Part shown: piece by piece, positions 50,778-58,637 of the stretch
Numbering within the stretch: the first letter of the stretch is position 1
Layout of the letters: every line of letters starts with the position of its first letter
Source: Nocardia brasiliensis NBRC 14402
GTDB taxonomy: Bacteria > Actinomycetota > Actinomycetes > Mycobacteriales > Mycobacteriaceae
Assembly (NCBI RefSeq): GCF_000308475.2
Contig: NZ_BAFT02000110.1
Location: forward strand, 248,001 to 312,000
Direction: 5' to 3'
Length of the DNA stretch: 64,000 nucleotides
Notes under the pieces: generated by a model
Database searches by the model: none
Told to the model about the DNA's origin: nothing
What the model saw: only the letters and a program-made list of their open reading frames with translations
Made by a program: the position numbers and the translations under genes

Positions 50778-52808
50778 ATGAGTTCCTTCCCGCACCTTTT
50801 CGAGCCCTTGGACCTCGGTTTCACCACCTTGCGCAATCGCGTGGTGATGGGGTCGATGCACACCGGCCTGGAGGACCGTGCCTGGGATACCAACAAGCTG
50901 GCCGCCTATTTCGCCGAACGCGCCCGCGGCGGTGTCGGCCTGATCATCACCGGCGGTTACGCGCCCAACCGCACCGGGTGGCTGCTGCCCTTCGGCTCCA
51001 AACTGACCAACAAGACCGAGGCCTATCGGCATCGGGTGATCACCAAGGCGGTGCACAAGGAGGGTGGCAAGATCGCCATCCAGATCCTGCACGCGGGCCG
51101 CTACTCCTATGTGCCGGGCAGCGTTTCCGCGTCCTCGATCAAAGCGCCGATCAACCCGTTCCGTCCGCGCAAGCTGTCGGCCAAGGGGATCGAGAGCACC
51201 ATCGACGACTATGTGCGCTGCGCCCGGCTGGCCCAGTTCGCGGGCTACGACGGCTGCGAAATCATGGGCGGTGAAGGCTATTTCATCAACCAGTTCCTCG
51301 CGCCGCGCACCAACAAGCGCACCGACGAGTGGGGCGGTTCGGCCGAGAATCGCCGCCGGATCGCGGTGGAGATCGTGCGTCGCACCCGCGCCGCGGTCGG
51401 CCCGAAGTTCATCATCGTGTTCCGGCTCTCGATGGCCGAGCTGGTCGAGAAGGGGCAGACCTTCGACGAGATCGTCGCGCTGGCCAAGGAATTGGCGGCG
51501 GCGGGCGCGAATATCCTCAACACCGATATCGGCTGGCACGAGGCGCGGGTGCCGACCATCGTGACCTCGGTGCCACGGGCGGCCTTCGTCGAGTTCACCG
51601 CGAAGATCACCAAGCAGGTGGACATTCCGGTTTGCGCGTCGAACCGGATCAACATGCCCGAGATCGCCGAGGAGATCCTCACTCGCGGTGACGCGCAACT
51701 GGTTTCGCTGGCCCGCCCGTTCCTCACCGACCCGGAGTGGGTGAACAAGGCCAAGCAGGACCGGATCGACGAGATCAACACCTGCATCGCCTGCAACCAG
51801 GCCTGCCTCGACCACGCGTTCCAGCGCAAGACCGTGTCCTGCCTGTTGAACCCGCGCGCGGGTCACGAGACCGAGCTCCAGTTGCTCCCCACCCGCCGCA
51901 CCAAGCGGATCGCGGTGGTCGGCGCCGGACCCGCCGGGTTGTCGGCCGCGGTCAACCTCGCCGAGCGCGGTCATCGCGTCGACCTGTTCGAAGCCGACGA
52001 CAAGATCGGCGGCCAGTTCGACATCGCTCGCCGCATCCCCGGCAAGGAAGAGTTCGACGAGTCGATCCGCTACTACCGGCGCAAGATCGAAGTCACCGGC
52101 GTGACAGTGCATTTGAACAAGCGCGTGAGCGCGGCCGAACTCATCGCGGGCCGCTACGACGAGGTGGTGCTCGCCACCGGCGTCAAGCCGCGCATCCCGA
52201 ACATCCCGGGTATCGACCATCCGATGGTGCTGTCCTATGCCGAACTGGTGCGGGAGGAGCGGCCGGTCGGCAAGCGCGTCGCGGTGATCGGCGCCGGCGG
52301 CATCGGTTACGACGTCAGCGAATTCCTCACCGTCGAAGGCCATCCCACGCTCAAGCTCGACGAGTGGAAGGAAGAGTGGGGCGTCGATGCCGACAACGAG
52401 CAGGCCCCCGGGCAGCTCACCAAACCCAAGCCGGCGCCGGCCGCGCGCGAAGTGGTGCTCCTGCAACGCAAGTCGACACCGTTCGGCAAGGACCTGGGCA
52501 AGACCACCGGGTGGGTGCATCGCGCGGCGCTGAAAGCCAAGGGCGTCGACCACATCGGCGGGGTCAACTACGAGCGCATCGACGACCACGGCCTGCACAT
52601 CAGCTTCGGCGAGAAACGGCAACGCCCCCAGCTGATCCCGGTCGACAACGTCATCGTCTGCGCGGGCCAGGAATCCGTGCGCGACCTGGAGGACGAGCTG
52701 CGCGCCGCGGGCGTGAACCTGCACCTCATCGGTGGCGCCGAACTCGCCGCGGAATTGGACGCCAAGCGGGCCATCGATCAGGGCACGCGGCTGGCGGCTC
52801 GCCTCTGA
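50778..52808 (+). CDS. fadH: 2,4-dienoyl-CoA reductase (NADPH), FadH type
   Basis: Reduces 2,4-dienoyl-CoA during breakdown of unsaturated fatty acids. The 676 residues match E. coli FadH in length: an Old Yellow Enzyme FMN barrel (residues 1-330), a 4Fe-4S cluster bound by Cys336, Cys339, Cys343 and Cys355, then an FAD/NADPH part with VVGAGPAGLSAAVNLAERG and VIGAGGIGYDVSEFL. In-frame ATG 50733 lies inside padR without a ribosome site, so 50778 is used. Confidence 0.92.
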   Translation: MSSFPHLFEPLDLGFTTLRNRVVMGSMHTGLEDRAWDTNKLAAYFAERARGGVGLIITGGYAPNRTGWLLPFGSKLTNKTEAYRHRVITKAVHKEGGKIAIQILHAGRYSYVPGSVSASSIKAPINPFRPRKLSAKGIESTIDDYVRCARLAQFAGYDGCEIMGGEGYFINQFLAPRTNKRTDEWGGSAENRRRIAVEIVRRTRAAVGPKFIIVFRLSMAELVEKGQTFDEIVALAKELAAAGANILNTDIGWHEARVPTIVTSVPRAAFVEFTAKITKQVDIPVCASNRINMPEIAEEILTRGDAQLVSLARPFLTDPEWVNKAKQDRIDEINTCIACNQACLDHAFQRKTVSCLLNPRAGHETELQLLPTRRTKRIAVVGAGPAGLSAAVNLAERGHRVDLFEADDKIGGQFDIARRIPGKEEFDESIRYYRRKIEVTGVTVHLNKRVSAAELIAGRYDEVVLATGVKPRIPNIPGIDHPMVLSYAELVREERPVGKRVAVIGAGGIGYDVSEFLTVEGHPTLKLDEWKEEWGVDADNEQAPGQLTKPKPAPAAREVVLLQRKSTPFGKDLGKTTGWVHRAALKAKGVDHIGGVNYERIDDHGLHISFGEKRQRPQLIPVDNVIVCAGQESVRDLEDELRAAGVNLHLIGGAELAAELDAKRAIDQGTRLAARL

Positions 52809-52828
52809 ATCGACGCCGGGTCTCGAAT

Positions 52829-52844
52829 GTGACGTAGCTCATAT
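52829..52844 (+). promoter_or_regulatory. Possible CRP/GlxR-type site
   Basis: TGTGA-N6-TCATA matches the CRP consensus except for one base in the right arm. It lies 80 bases before the start of a small secreted protein gene and just after fadH. Confidence 0.35.
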
Positions 52845-52923
52845 TTGTTCGGCCGTGGAACCGGACGTGCCGCCGCGCGTCTAAAGCCATGACAGGACAA
52901 CAGCATTCGAGACAGGAATTGAT

Positions 52924-53184
52924 ATGAGGCTGCGTACGGCCAGTGTCTTGGTTTTCGCCGCGATCATGGGGTCGGGGCTGCTCGCCGCAGGCTCGGCGAC
53001 GGCAAACCCCGTCGGGCTCGGCGGATTCGGTTCGGTACAGGGCGCCACGCCGCCCGAGGGGTGTGTGCCCCCACCGCTGGGTTCGGACGGTAAGCCGTTG
53101 CCGCCGCCGGTCGGCCCCGACGGCAAGCCGTTGCCGCCGCCGTCCGATCTCAACGGTAAGCCCTGCCCGCCGCCCAACCGGTAA
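52924..53184 (+). CDS. Small secreted proline-rich repeat protein
   Basis: An 86-residue protein with a signal peptide (residues 1-28, cleavage likely after SATA-NP). The mature part has three imperfect copies of a DGKPLPPP unit (SDGKPLPPP, PDGKPLPPP, LNGKPCPPP) and two cysteines that could pair. AGGAA stands before the ATG. I do not know its function; Pro-rich repeats in secreted actinobacterial proteins often bind cell-wall polymers. Confidence 0.7.
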   Translation: MRLRTASVLVFAAIMGSGLLAAGSATANPVGLGGFGSVQGATPPEGCVPPPLGSDGKPLPPPVGPDGKPLPPPSDLNGKPCPPPNR

Positions 53185-53286
53185 CCGAGTAGCTGGAACG
53201 TGTTTCATCTCTGACCGTCGAATGCCCACGGGGACAACGCAAGCGTGTTTACGATCGGGGGGTTATCGCATACGGGAGGGGAAGTC

Positions 53287-53847
53287 ATGCGTCGTGCGGC
53301 GACGTTCGCCATCGCACTGTTATCGCTCACCGGCGCCGCATTTGTGCCGCAACCACTTGCGTCCGCTGCGCCGGTGAGCACCGCGAGTTGTTTCGTCGCG
53401 GGGGCCGAGCGGGCGCTGCCGCCGGGCCTCAGCTTGACGCCGTCGCAGCAGCAGGTCCGCAACCGGGGCCTTTCGATCGTCTGCGCAGGACGGCTCGCCG
53501 GTCGCGAGCTGGATCCGTTCGGGGCGGGTGTGTTCGATGCCGACGTCACCACCGGCACCCGGCCCGGCCTGGGCAGTACCGGCACCTGCCTCACCGACGG
53601 CGGCGAAGGGCACGTCACGGTGCGGCTGCCCACGATGGACGGCGGGACGCTGCAACTCGACGGACCTGCCACCTACGTGAGCGTCGGTGCCGAGAACTTC
53701 ATGGAGGGCTATCTCGGCCCGTACCACTATGTTTCGTTCGTCCAGTCGATGCCGGATCTGAACCATCTGGACGAGAACTGCGTCACGAAGCCGGTCCAGC
53801 ACTGGATCAGCGCGGGCCCGATCGTGCTCTTCGACGCCGCCGAATGA
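53287..53847 (+). CDS. Secreted protein of unknown function
   Basis: A 186-residue exported protein: signal peptide MRRAATFAIALLSLTGAAF to about residue 28 (ASA-AP), then a mature domain with four cysteines, in SCFVAG, IVCAGR, GTCLTD and ENCVT, probably two disulfides. GGGAGGGG precedes the ATG at 53287. No family recognised. It is coupled by ATGA to the small KOW-like gene. Confidence 0.65.
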   Translation: MRRAATFAIALLSLTGAAFVPQPLASAAPVSTASCFVAGAERALPPGLSLTPSQQQVRNRGLSIVCAGRLAGRELDPFGAGVFDADVTTGTRPGLGSTGTCLTDGGEGHVTVRLPTMDGGTLQLDGPATYVSVGAENFMEGYLGPYHYVSFVQSMPDLNHLDENCVTKPVQHWISAGPIVLFDAAE

Positions 53848-54083
53848 GCGCTGCTCCGGATGACTGTGCGGGCGTGGGGTTCTCCGATTACGCGCCAGGT
53901 GACGTCGTCTATTTCCCGGAGGGACCGTTCAGCGGTGTCTGCGCGGTCGTCCGGGAGGTGGACGTGCGGAGGTCGACGTTGCGCATCGACTTCGGTGAGG
54001 GGCTCGCGCACCGGGAAGGCGGCGTGCTGCGGGAGCGGCGGCACCGGCTCACCGTGGGATTCGACGAAGTCGAGTTGGGCTAG
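53844..54083 (+). CDS. Stand-alone KOW/NusG-tail-like small protein
   Basis: A 79-residue cytoplasmic protein. The segment GDVVYFPEGPFSGVCAVVRE, then RRSTLRIDFG and LTVGFDEVELG, has the spacing of the NusG C-terminal KOW domain (GDxVxxxxGPFxG...V...FxxVE). No NusG N-terminal domain is present. The ATG overlaps the previous stop. It may bind ribosome or polymerase partners, or merely share the beta-barrel fold. The assignment rests on motif reading only. Confidence 0.5.
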   Translation: MSAAPDDCAGVGFSDYAPGDVVYFPEGPFSGVCAVVREVDVRRSTLRIDFGEGLAHREGGVLRERRHRLTVGFDEVELG

Positions 54084-54108
54084 GCTCGGTCCAGCCGTTC
54101 GCGGCGGG

Positions 54109-54444
54109 TCAGGCGCCGCGGGGCGCGTACATGATGACGGCGACGCCGAGCAGGCAGATAAGGGCGCCGGTGAGATCCCAGCGGTCCGGCTCGAATCCGT
54201 CCAGCGCCATCCCCCACAGCAGCGAGCCCGCGACGAAGACGCCGCCGTACGCGGCGAGAATGCGGCCGAAGTTGGCGTCGGGTTGCAGGGTCGCGACGAA
54301 TCCGTAGCAGCCGAGGGCGAGCACTCCGGCGCCCATCCACGCCAAGCCGCGATGTTCGCGCACACCTTGCCAGACCAGCCAGGCTCCGCCGATCTCGGCC
54401 ACGGCGGCCAGCGCGAAGAGCAGGATCGAACGCAAGACGGTCAT
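54109..54444 (-). CDS. YnfA/UPF0060 small membrane protein
   Basis: A 111-residue four-span protein: LLFALAAVAEIGGAWLVW, GFVATLQPDANFGRILAAYGG, and the WGMALDGFEPDRWDLTGALIC end are the UPF0060 pattern; an EIGG-type first span is shared with small drug-efflux relatives. The start at 54444 is taken over an ATG-less start two codons earlier. Function unproven; some members affect dye or metal export. It is convergent with the KOW-like gene. Confidence 0.85.
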   Translation of the reverse strand: MTVLRSILLFALAAVAEIGGAWLVWQGVREHRGLAWMGAGVLALGCYGFVATLQPDANFGRILAAYGGVFVAGSLLWGMALDGFEPDRWDLTGALICLLGVAVIMYAPRGA

Positions 54445-54507
54445 AGGCACGCAGCGTAGGAGATCAACCTGCGCCGTCCGGGCCGGCGTCGTGACCTCGC
54501 CTGCCGG

Positions 54508-54921
54508 TCACCGCGTGGTGTCGGCTGTGAAAGGCAATAGGCAGGAAGGGCTCTCACTGCAGACGAACAGGTCGTCGCACCCTGCGGCGAGCATCGCGCG
54601 CAGCGTGTCGCGTACCTCGGTGAGCTCGGTGAGCTTCGCGTCGACCTCCGCGAGTTTGCCGGCGGTGCGCACCGGCAGGCCGCCCTCACGGACACGCCGG
54701 GGTTCACTGCGGAGCAACTGGGCGACCTCGTCGAGGCTGAACCCGAGTCGTTGCGCGGCTTTGATGATTCGCAAGATGGTCAGCGTCCGCTCGGGGTAGC
54801 GCCGGTGCCCGCCCAGCGAACGATCGGGTCGACCGAGCAGCCCGCGCCGCTCGTAATAGCGCAGGGTCTGCACATTCACCCCTGCGGCCGCGGCGAGTTC
54901 GCCCGAACGCAGCCCGTTCAC
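54508..54921 (-). CDS. MerR-family regulator of the metal-responsive type
   Basis: A 137-residue MerR protein: RSGELAAAAGVNVQTLRYYERRGLL, GGHRRYPERTLTILRII, a dimerisation helix (KLAEVDAKLTELTEVRDTL), and a C-terminal Cys-containing tail GCDDLFVCSESPSC that could bind a thiophilic metal. The GTG at 54921 overlaps the stop of the upstream gene (GTGA), so both are made from one message. It probably controls its own operon. Confidence 0.82.
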   Translation of the reverse strand: MNGLRSGELAAAAGVNVQTLRYYERRGLLGRPDRSLGGHRRYPERTLTILRIIKAAQRLGFSLDEVAQLLRSEPRRVREGGLPVRTAGKLAEVDAKLTELTEVRDTLRAMLAAGCDDLFVCSESPSCLLPFTADTTR

Positions 54922-55283
54922 GAACCGCTCGCTTCGATCGCCTGGGCGGCGAGACCGTCGAGCACGGCGACCCGCGCGGCGGGGACCTCGATGTCCATCC
55001 ACACCGTCTCCGGATCGCGGGGCGTGAACTCGAAGGTGAAGAACGAGCAGCACCCGGATTCGCGCGCGGCGAGGTCCCGCGCCCTCTGCTCCGCACCAGC
55101 GGCCACCGCCAACCGCAGCAGGTTCGGCGAAGGCCGGTGCACGGTCCGCACCGCCGCGGCGAACAGTGCGGCGAACTCGGCCTCGCGTACCGGCTGCGCG
55201 GCGGTGGGCAGCGTGCATCCCTGCACCGGAGCCCAGTGCAACTTCACGGGCAAATCGCCTCGCTCGACTGGTTGTCCGGTCAT
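54918..55283 (-). CDS. Conserved protein coupled to MerR, unknown function
   Basis: A 121-residue soluble protein with ESGCCSFFTFEF in the middle (adjacent cysteines followed by aromatic residues) and a WMDIEVP strand near the end. A single early cysteine lies in QGCTLP. I do not recognise a named family, though I recall similar genes beside MerR regulators. The Cys-Cys pair and the coupling to a Cys-tailed MerR suggest metal binding or arylating-agent defence, which is inference. Confidence 0.6.
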   Translation of the reverse strand: MTGQPVERGDLPVKLHWAPVQGCTLPTAAQPVREAEFAALFAAAVRTVHRPSPNLLRLAVAAGAEQRARDLAARESGCCSFFTFEFTPRDPETVWMDIEVPAARVAVLDGLAAQAIEASGS

Positions 55284-55443
55284 TGCCTACCTCCCACACC
55301 GAAAGCGCCGATCAGCGCCGCGTAATTCGATGCTAAGCCTGTACCCGAGTACCGGATGCAAGCCCCGATCCGAACGGGCGGCAAGAGAGCAGCCCCCAGG
55401 AATTCCATTGTTCCCGATGCGTAGCGGGTGTACCGTCTCGCGC

Positions 55444-55494
55444 ATGCAGCGCGCACTGTGCATCACGACGCCGGACGACGTCCCGGCGCGCTGA
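55444..55494 (+). CDS. Threonine leader peptide (16 codons)
   Basis: ATG at 55444 opens a 16-residue frame, MQRALCITTPDDVPAR, ending in TGA at 55492-55494. Two adjacent Thr codons (ACG ACG) lie in the middle. The frame's first and last bases pair (CAGCGCGC at 55446-55453 with GCGCGCTG at 55486-55493), and a terminator follows 12 bases later, before a threonyl-tRNA synthetase gene. This is the layout of ribosome-mediated attenuation. The ribosome site is not strong. Confidence 0.6.
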   Translation: MQRALCITTPDDVPAR

Positions 55495-55505
55495 CTCTTG
55501 TTCTG

Positions 55506-55538
55506 ACAAAGCCCCGGGCGGATGCCCGGGGCTTTTGT
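55506..55538 (+). terminator. Attenuator terminator before the short ThrRS gene
   Basis: ACAAAGCCCCGGGC and GCCCGGGGCTTTTGT pair over 13-14 bases with loop GGAT, and the right arm contains TTTT. It stands 36 bases before the synthetase start, so it must be read through for expression. Confidence 0.8.
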
Positions 55539-55573
55539 CGTGTGGTCATCCGCCCGCATTCGGAGGAGACCCC

Positions 55574-56791
55574 ATGTACGACCATCGCAAACTGGGCCGG
55601 GAACTCGGCTTGTTCGACACCGACCCGTTGCTCGGGGCCGGGCTGCCGTACTGGTTGCCCGACGGGGCGATCGTGCGCCAGTGTCTGGAGGATTACATCC
55701 GCGGCGTGGAACGCCAGGCGGGCTACCAGCACGTGTATTCCCCGGCCCTGGGCAAGCGCGAGCTGTACGAAATATCCGGGCACTGGGCGCATTACCACGA
55801 AGACATGTACCCGCCGATGGATGTCGGCGGTGAGCAGGTCGTGTTACGACCCAGCCTGTGTCCGCATCACGCGTTGATCTACCGATCCCGCTCGCACAGC
55901 TATCGCGAACTGCCGCTGCGCATGGCTGAACTCGGTGCCATGTACCGCTCCGAATTGTCCGGCGTTCTGGGCGGTTTGACCAGAGTGCGGTGTATCCAGC
56001 TCAACGACGCGCATATCTTCTGCACCCTCGAGCAAGTCGCCGACGAGGCCGCGGACGCTCTCGCGCTGATCGGGGCCGCGTATCGCGCGATGGGTCTCAG
56101 CGCGGTGCGGTACCGGTTGTCGCTACCCGGCCCCGGCGGCAAATACGTTGCGGCACCGGATATGTGGCTGCGGGCGAGCAAGATTCTGAGCGCGGTGCTC
56201 GATCGGGTGGGTGTGCCGTACGACGCAGTCGAGGGCGAAGCCGCATTCTACGGGCCGAAGATCGACGTCCAGGTGCACGACCACGCGGGCCGGGAGTCGA
56301 CCCTGTCGACCGTGCAGGTCGACTTCTATCAGCCCGATCAGTTCGACCTGCACTACGTCGGGCCCGACGGGGCGAAGCACCGACCGGTCATGGTGCACCG
56401 CAGCATCATCGGCAGCGTCGAGCGCGCTGTCGCGCAGCTGATCGAAGAGCACGGCGGCGCGTTCCCCGCTTGGTTGGCCCCGAAACAGGTTGCCGTGCTG
56501 CCGATCTCGGCCGCCGACGCAGCCGCTGCCGTCGAGCTGCGCGATCGGTGTGCGCGGGCCGGTCTGCGTGCCGAGGTCTTCGGCGCCGAATCGGGCAGCC
56601 TGGCGGCACGGGTCCGGGAAAGCCGTTCGGCACCATATCAATTCATTCTCGGGCCGAACGAGATCGCGCACGACGCGGTCGCGGTACGGCTCCGGGACGG
56701 ACGAAGGCTGCCCGCGCAGTCCGCGGACGACGCGATCGCGCGTATCCGCGCGCTAGTGAACAGTCACGACACCCGACTGTGGGCCGACTGA
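55574..56791 (+). CDS. Short threonyl-tRNA synthetase (no TGS or editing domain)
   Basis: Charges tRNA-Thr. The 405 residues cover only the class II catalytic core and the anticodon-binding domain (about 300-405). Seen are motif 2 with the Zn-ligand Cys96 in LRPSLCPHH, EAAFYGPKIDVQV, and motif 3 MVHRSIIGSVERAV. Full-length ThrRS has about 640-690 residues; the missing N-terminal half contains the TGS and serine-editing domains. GGAGGAGA precedes the ATG. The leader peptide and terminator upstream suggest induction when charged tRNA-Thr is low. It could be a back-up or resistance copy. Confidence 0.88.
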   Translation: MYDHRKLGRELGLFDTDPLLGAGLPYWLPDGAIVRQCLEDYIRGVERQAGYQHVYSPALGKRELYEISGHWAHYHEDMYPPMDVGGEQVVLRPSLCPHHALIYRSRSHSYRELPLRMAELGAMYRSELSGVLGGLTRVRCIQLNDAHIFCTLEQVADEAADALALIGAAYRAMGLSAVRYRLSLPGPGGKYVAAPDMWLRASKILSAVLDRVGVPYDAVEGEAAFYGPKIDVQVHDHAGRESTLSTVQVDFYQPDQFDLHYVGPDGAKHRPVMVHRSIIGSVERAVAQLIEEHGGAFPAWLAPKQVAVLPISAADAAAAVELRDRCARAGLRAEVFGAESGSLAARVRESRSAPYQFILGPNEIAHDAVAVRLRDGRRLPAQSADDAIARIRALVNSHDTRLWAD

Positions 56792-56882
56792 TCGCCCGGC
56801 GGCGGGCCGGTGGCCGGCGGCCGCGCGAACCGATCAGGAATCGAGAAGCGCTGGTCACCGGCCCGCACCTAGCGTTATCGAC

Positions 56883-57527
56883 ATGAACACCACCACTGAC
56901 CAGATCACCATCGACGCCGTCACCCTCGAGGTGGCCGACCCCGCCGCGGCAGCGGAGTTCTACGCGGCCGCGTTCGGGCTCGGCGACAAGCTGCGGGTGC
57001 GCGCCTCGGACGCGCCGACCAGCGGATTCCGCGGTTTCATCCTCTCGCTGGTCGTCTCGCAGCCCAGTACTGTCGACAGCCTCGTCGGCAGCGCCGTGCA
57101 GGCGGGCGCGACGATCGTCAAGCCCGCGAAGAAGAGCTTCTGGGGTTACGGCGCGGTCGTGCAGGCCCCGGACGGTGCGATCTGGAAAATCGCGACCTCG
57201 GCGAAGAAGGACACCGGCCCGGCCACCCGGGAGATCGACGACTTCGTCGTGCTGTTCGGTGTGGACAACGTGAAGGCGACCAAGCAGTTCTACGCCGATC
57301 GCGGTCTGGCGGTCGGCAAGAGTTTCGGTAGCAAGTACGTCGAGTTCGAGGCGCCGTCGGCGGCGATCAAGCTGGCGCTGTACGGGCGCAAGGCGGCGGC
57401 CAAGGATGCCGGTGTGGCCCCCGAGGGTTCCGGCTCGCATCGCATCGTCCTCGCGAGTGGTCTTGGCGCCTTCGCCGACCCCGACGGCTTCGAATGGGAG
57501 CCCACCCCGGCCCCCGCCGACCGTTGA
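56883..57527 (+). CDS. VOC-family (glyoxalase-like) protein
   Basis: A 214-residue protein made of two beta-alpha-beta-beta-beta modules, residues 8-105 and 118-205. The first strand VTLEVADPAAAAEFYAAAFGLG and the later DDFVVLFGVDNVKATKQFYADRGL show the repeated pattern, and FADPDGFEWEP closes it. The metal ligands are not all obvious, so it may bind rather than convert its ligand. Function unknown. Confidence 0.78.
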   Translation: MNTTTDQITIDAVTLEVADPAAAAEFYAAAFGLGDKLRVRASDAPTSGFRGFILSLVVSQPSTVDSLVGSAVQAGATIVKPAKKSFWGYGAVVQAPDGAIWKIATSAKKDTGPATREIDDFVVLFGVDNVKATKQFYADRGLAVGKSFGSKYVEFEAPSAAIKLALYGRKAAAKDAGVAPEGSGSHRIVLASGLGAFADPDGFEWEPTPAPADR

Positions 57528-57546
57528 GCGCCTACCATCGGCGGCG

Positions 57547-58512
57547 ATGCACAGGGATCTGATGCTCGATTCGCTGGACGGGCTTGCGGTAGGGGACGCG
57601 CTGGGGTGGGAATTCCCCATCATGCGCCGCTCGATTCGCGACGTGCGCGCCGGCGAACTCCCCGGCGGGCCGTGGCGGTGGTCCGACGACACCGAAATGG
57701 CCTGCACGGTGGTCGACGAACTCGCCCGGCACGAACGGATCGACCAGGATCGGCTGGCCGCCGCGTTCGCCCGGCGCCTCGATCCGGCCCGCGACTACGG
57801 CTTCCTCGCGATCGCCACGTTGCGCAAGATCGGTGAGGGCGTGCCGTGGCGGACCGCCGCCGGCGCCGCGTACGACCATCAGGGTTCGTGTGGCAACGGC
57901 GCGGCGATGCGCGTCGCCCCGCTGGGCGCCTACTACGCCGGCGACCCGGAAAGGATTGTCGCCGAAGCGATCCGATCCGCCGAGGTGACGCATCTGCATC
58001 CGGAAGGCGTCACCGGCGCGGTCGCGGTGGCACTGGCCGCCGGGCAAGCCGCGCAGGCGCGCCTGACCGGGACTCGGCCTGCGCCGAGCGAATTCATCAC
58101 CGCAGTATTCGATCGACTGGACCACGGCGAAACCGGTGCGCTGATCCGCCGTGCACGCACCCTGCTGGGCGCCTCGGTGCAGGAGGCCGCGGCCGAACTC
58201 GGCAACGGTTCGCAGGTCACCGCGCAGAACACGGTCCCGTTCACCCTGTGGGTCGCGGCAACGCATTTGGCCGACTACCCGAGTGCGATCGCCGCTTGCC
58301 TTGCGGCGGACGGCGATATCGACACCACCGGTGCGATCGCGGGAGGCATCGTCGCCGCCTTCACCGGCGTCGGTAGCCGCGCCCAGTCGATCGCGGGGGT
58401 GCCACCGGTGTGGCTCGCGGCTCGCGAACCGTTGCCCGGCTGGTTCGATCCCGTCCGCGCGGCGCGGCGGCGTAGGGGACGGTTGCGCAGCTGGTTCTCC
58501 GGGGCATCCTGA
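57547..58512 (+). CDS. ADP-ribosylglycohydrolase (DraG/ARH type)
   Basis: A 321-residue enzyme that removes ADP-ribose from proteins or other acceptors. Both di-metal motifs are present: WRWSDDTEMA (residues 43-52) and ADGDIDTTGAIAGGI near 257-271. GDALGWEFP starts the domain as usual. The ATG at 57547 fits the domain start; the frame is open further up inside the VOC gene. It could reverse an ADP-ribosyl modification whose transferase is not in the window. Confidence 0.87.
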   Translation: MHRDLMLDSLDGLAVGDALGWEFPIMRRSIRDVRAGELPGGPWRWSDDTEMACTVVDELARHERIDQDRLAAAFARRLDPARDYGFLAIATLRKIGEGVPWRTAAGAAYDHQGSCGNGAAMRVAPLGAYYAGDPERIVAEAIRSAEVTHLHPEGVTGAVAVALAAGQAAQARLTGTRPAPSEFITAVFDRLDHGETGALIRRARTLLGASVQEAAAELGNGSQVTAQNTVPFTLWVAATHLADYPSAIAACLAADGDIDTTGAIAGGIVAAFTGVGSRAQSIAGVPPVWLAAREPLPGWFDPVRAARRRRGRLRSWFSGAS

Positions 58513-58637
58513 GGGCTCGGCACCCTCACGAAACTCGTGCTCGTTGACTTTTCGAATCCGTCGGCCCATCATAATGTGACCAGTGATCGCAATGTGTTCG
58601 TTGATCACATAACAGCACGGCGTTTTCGGAGGCAGGG

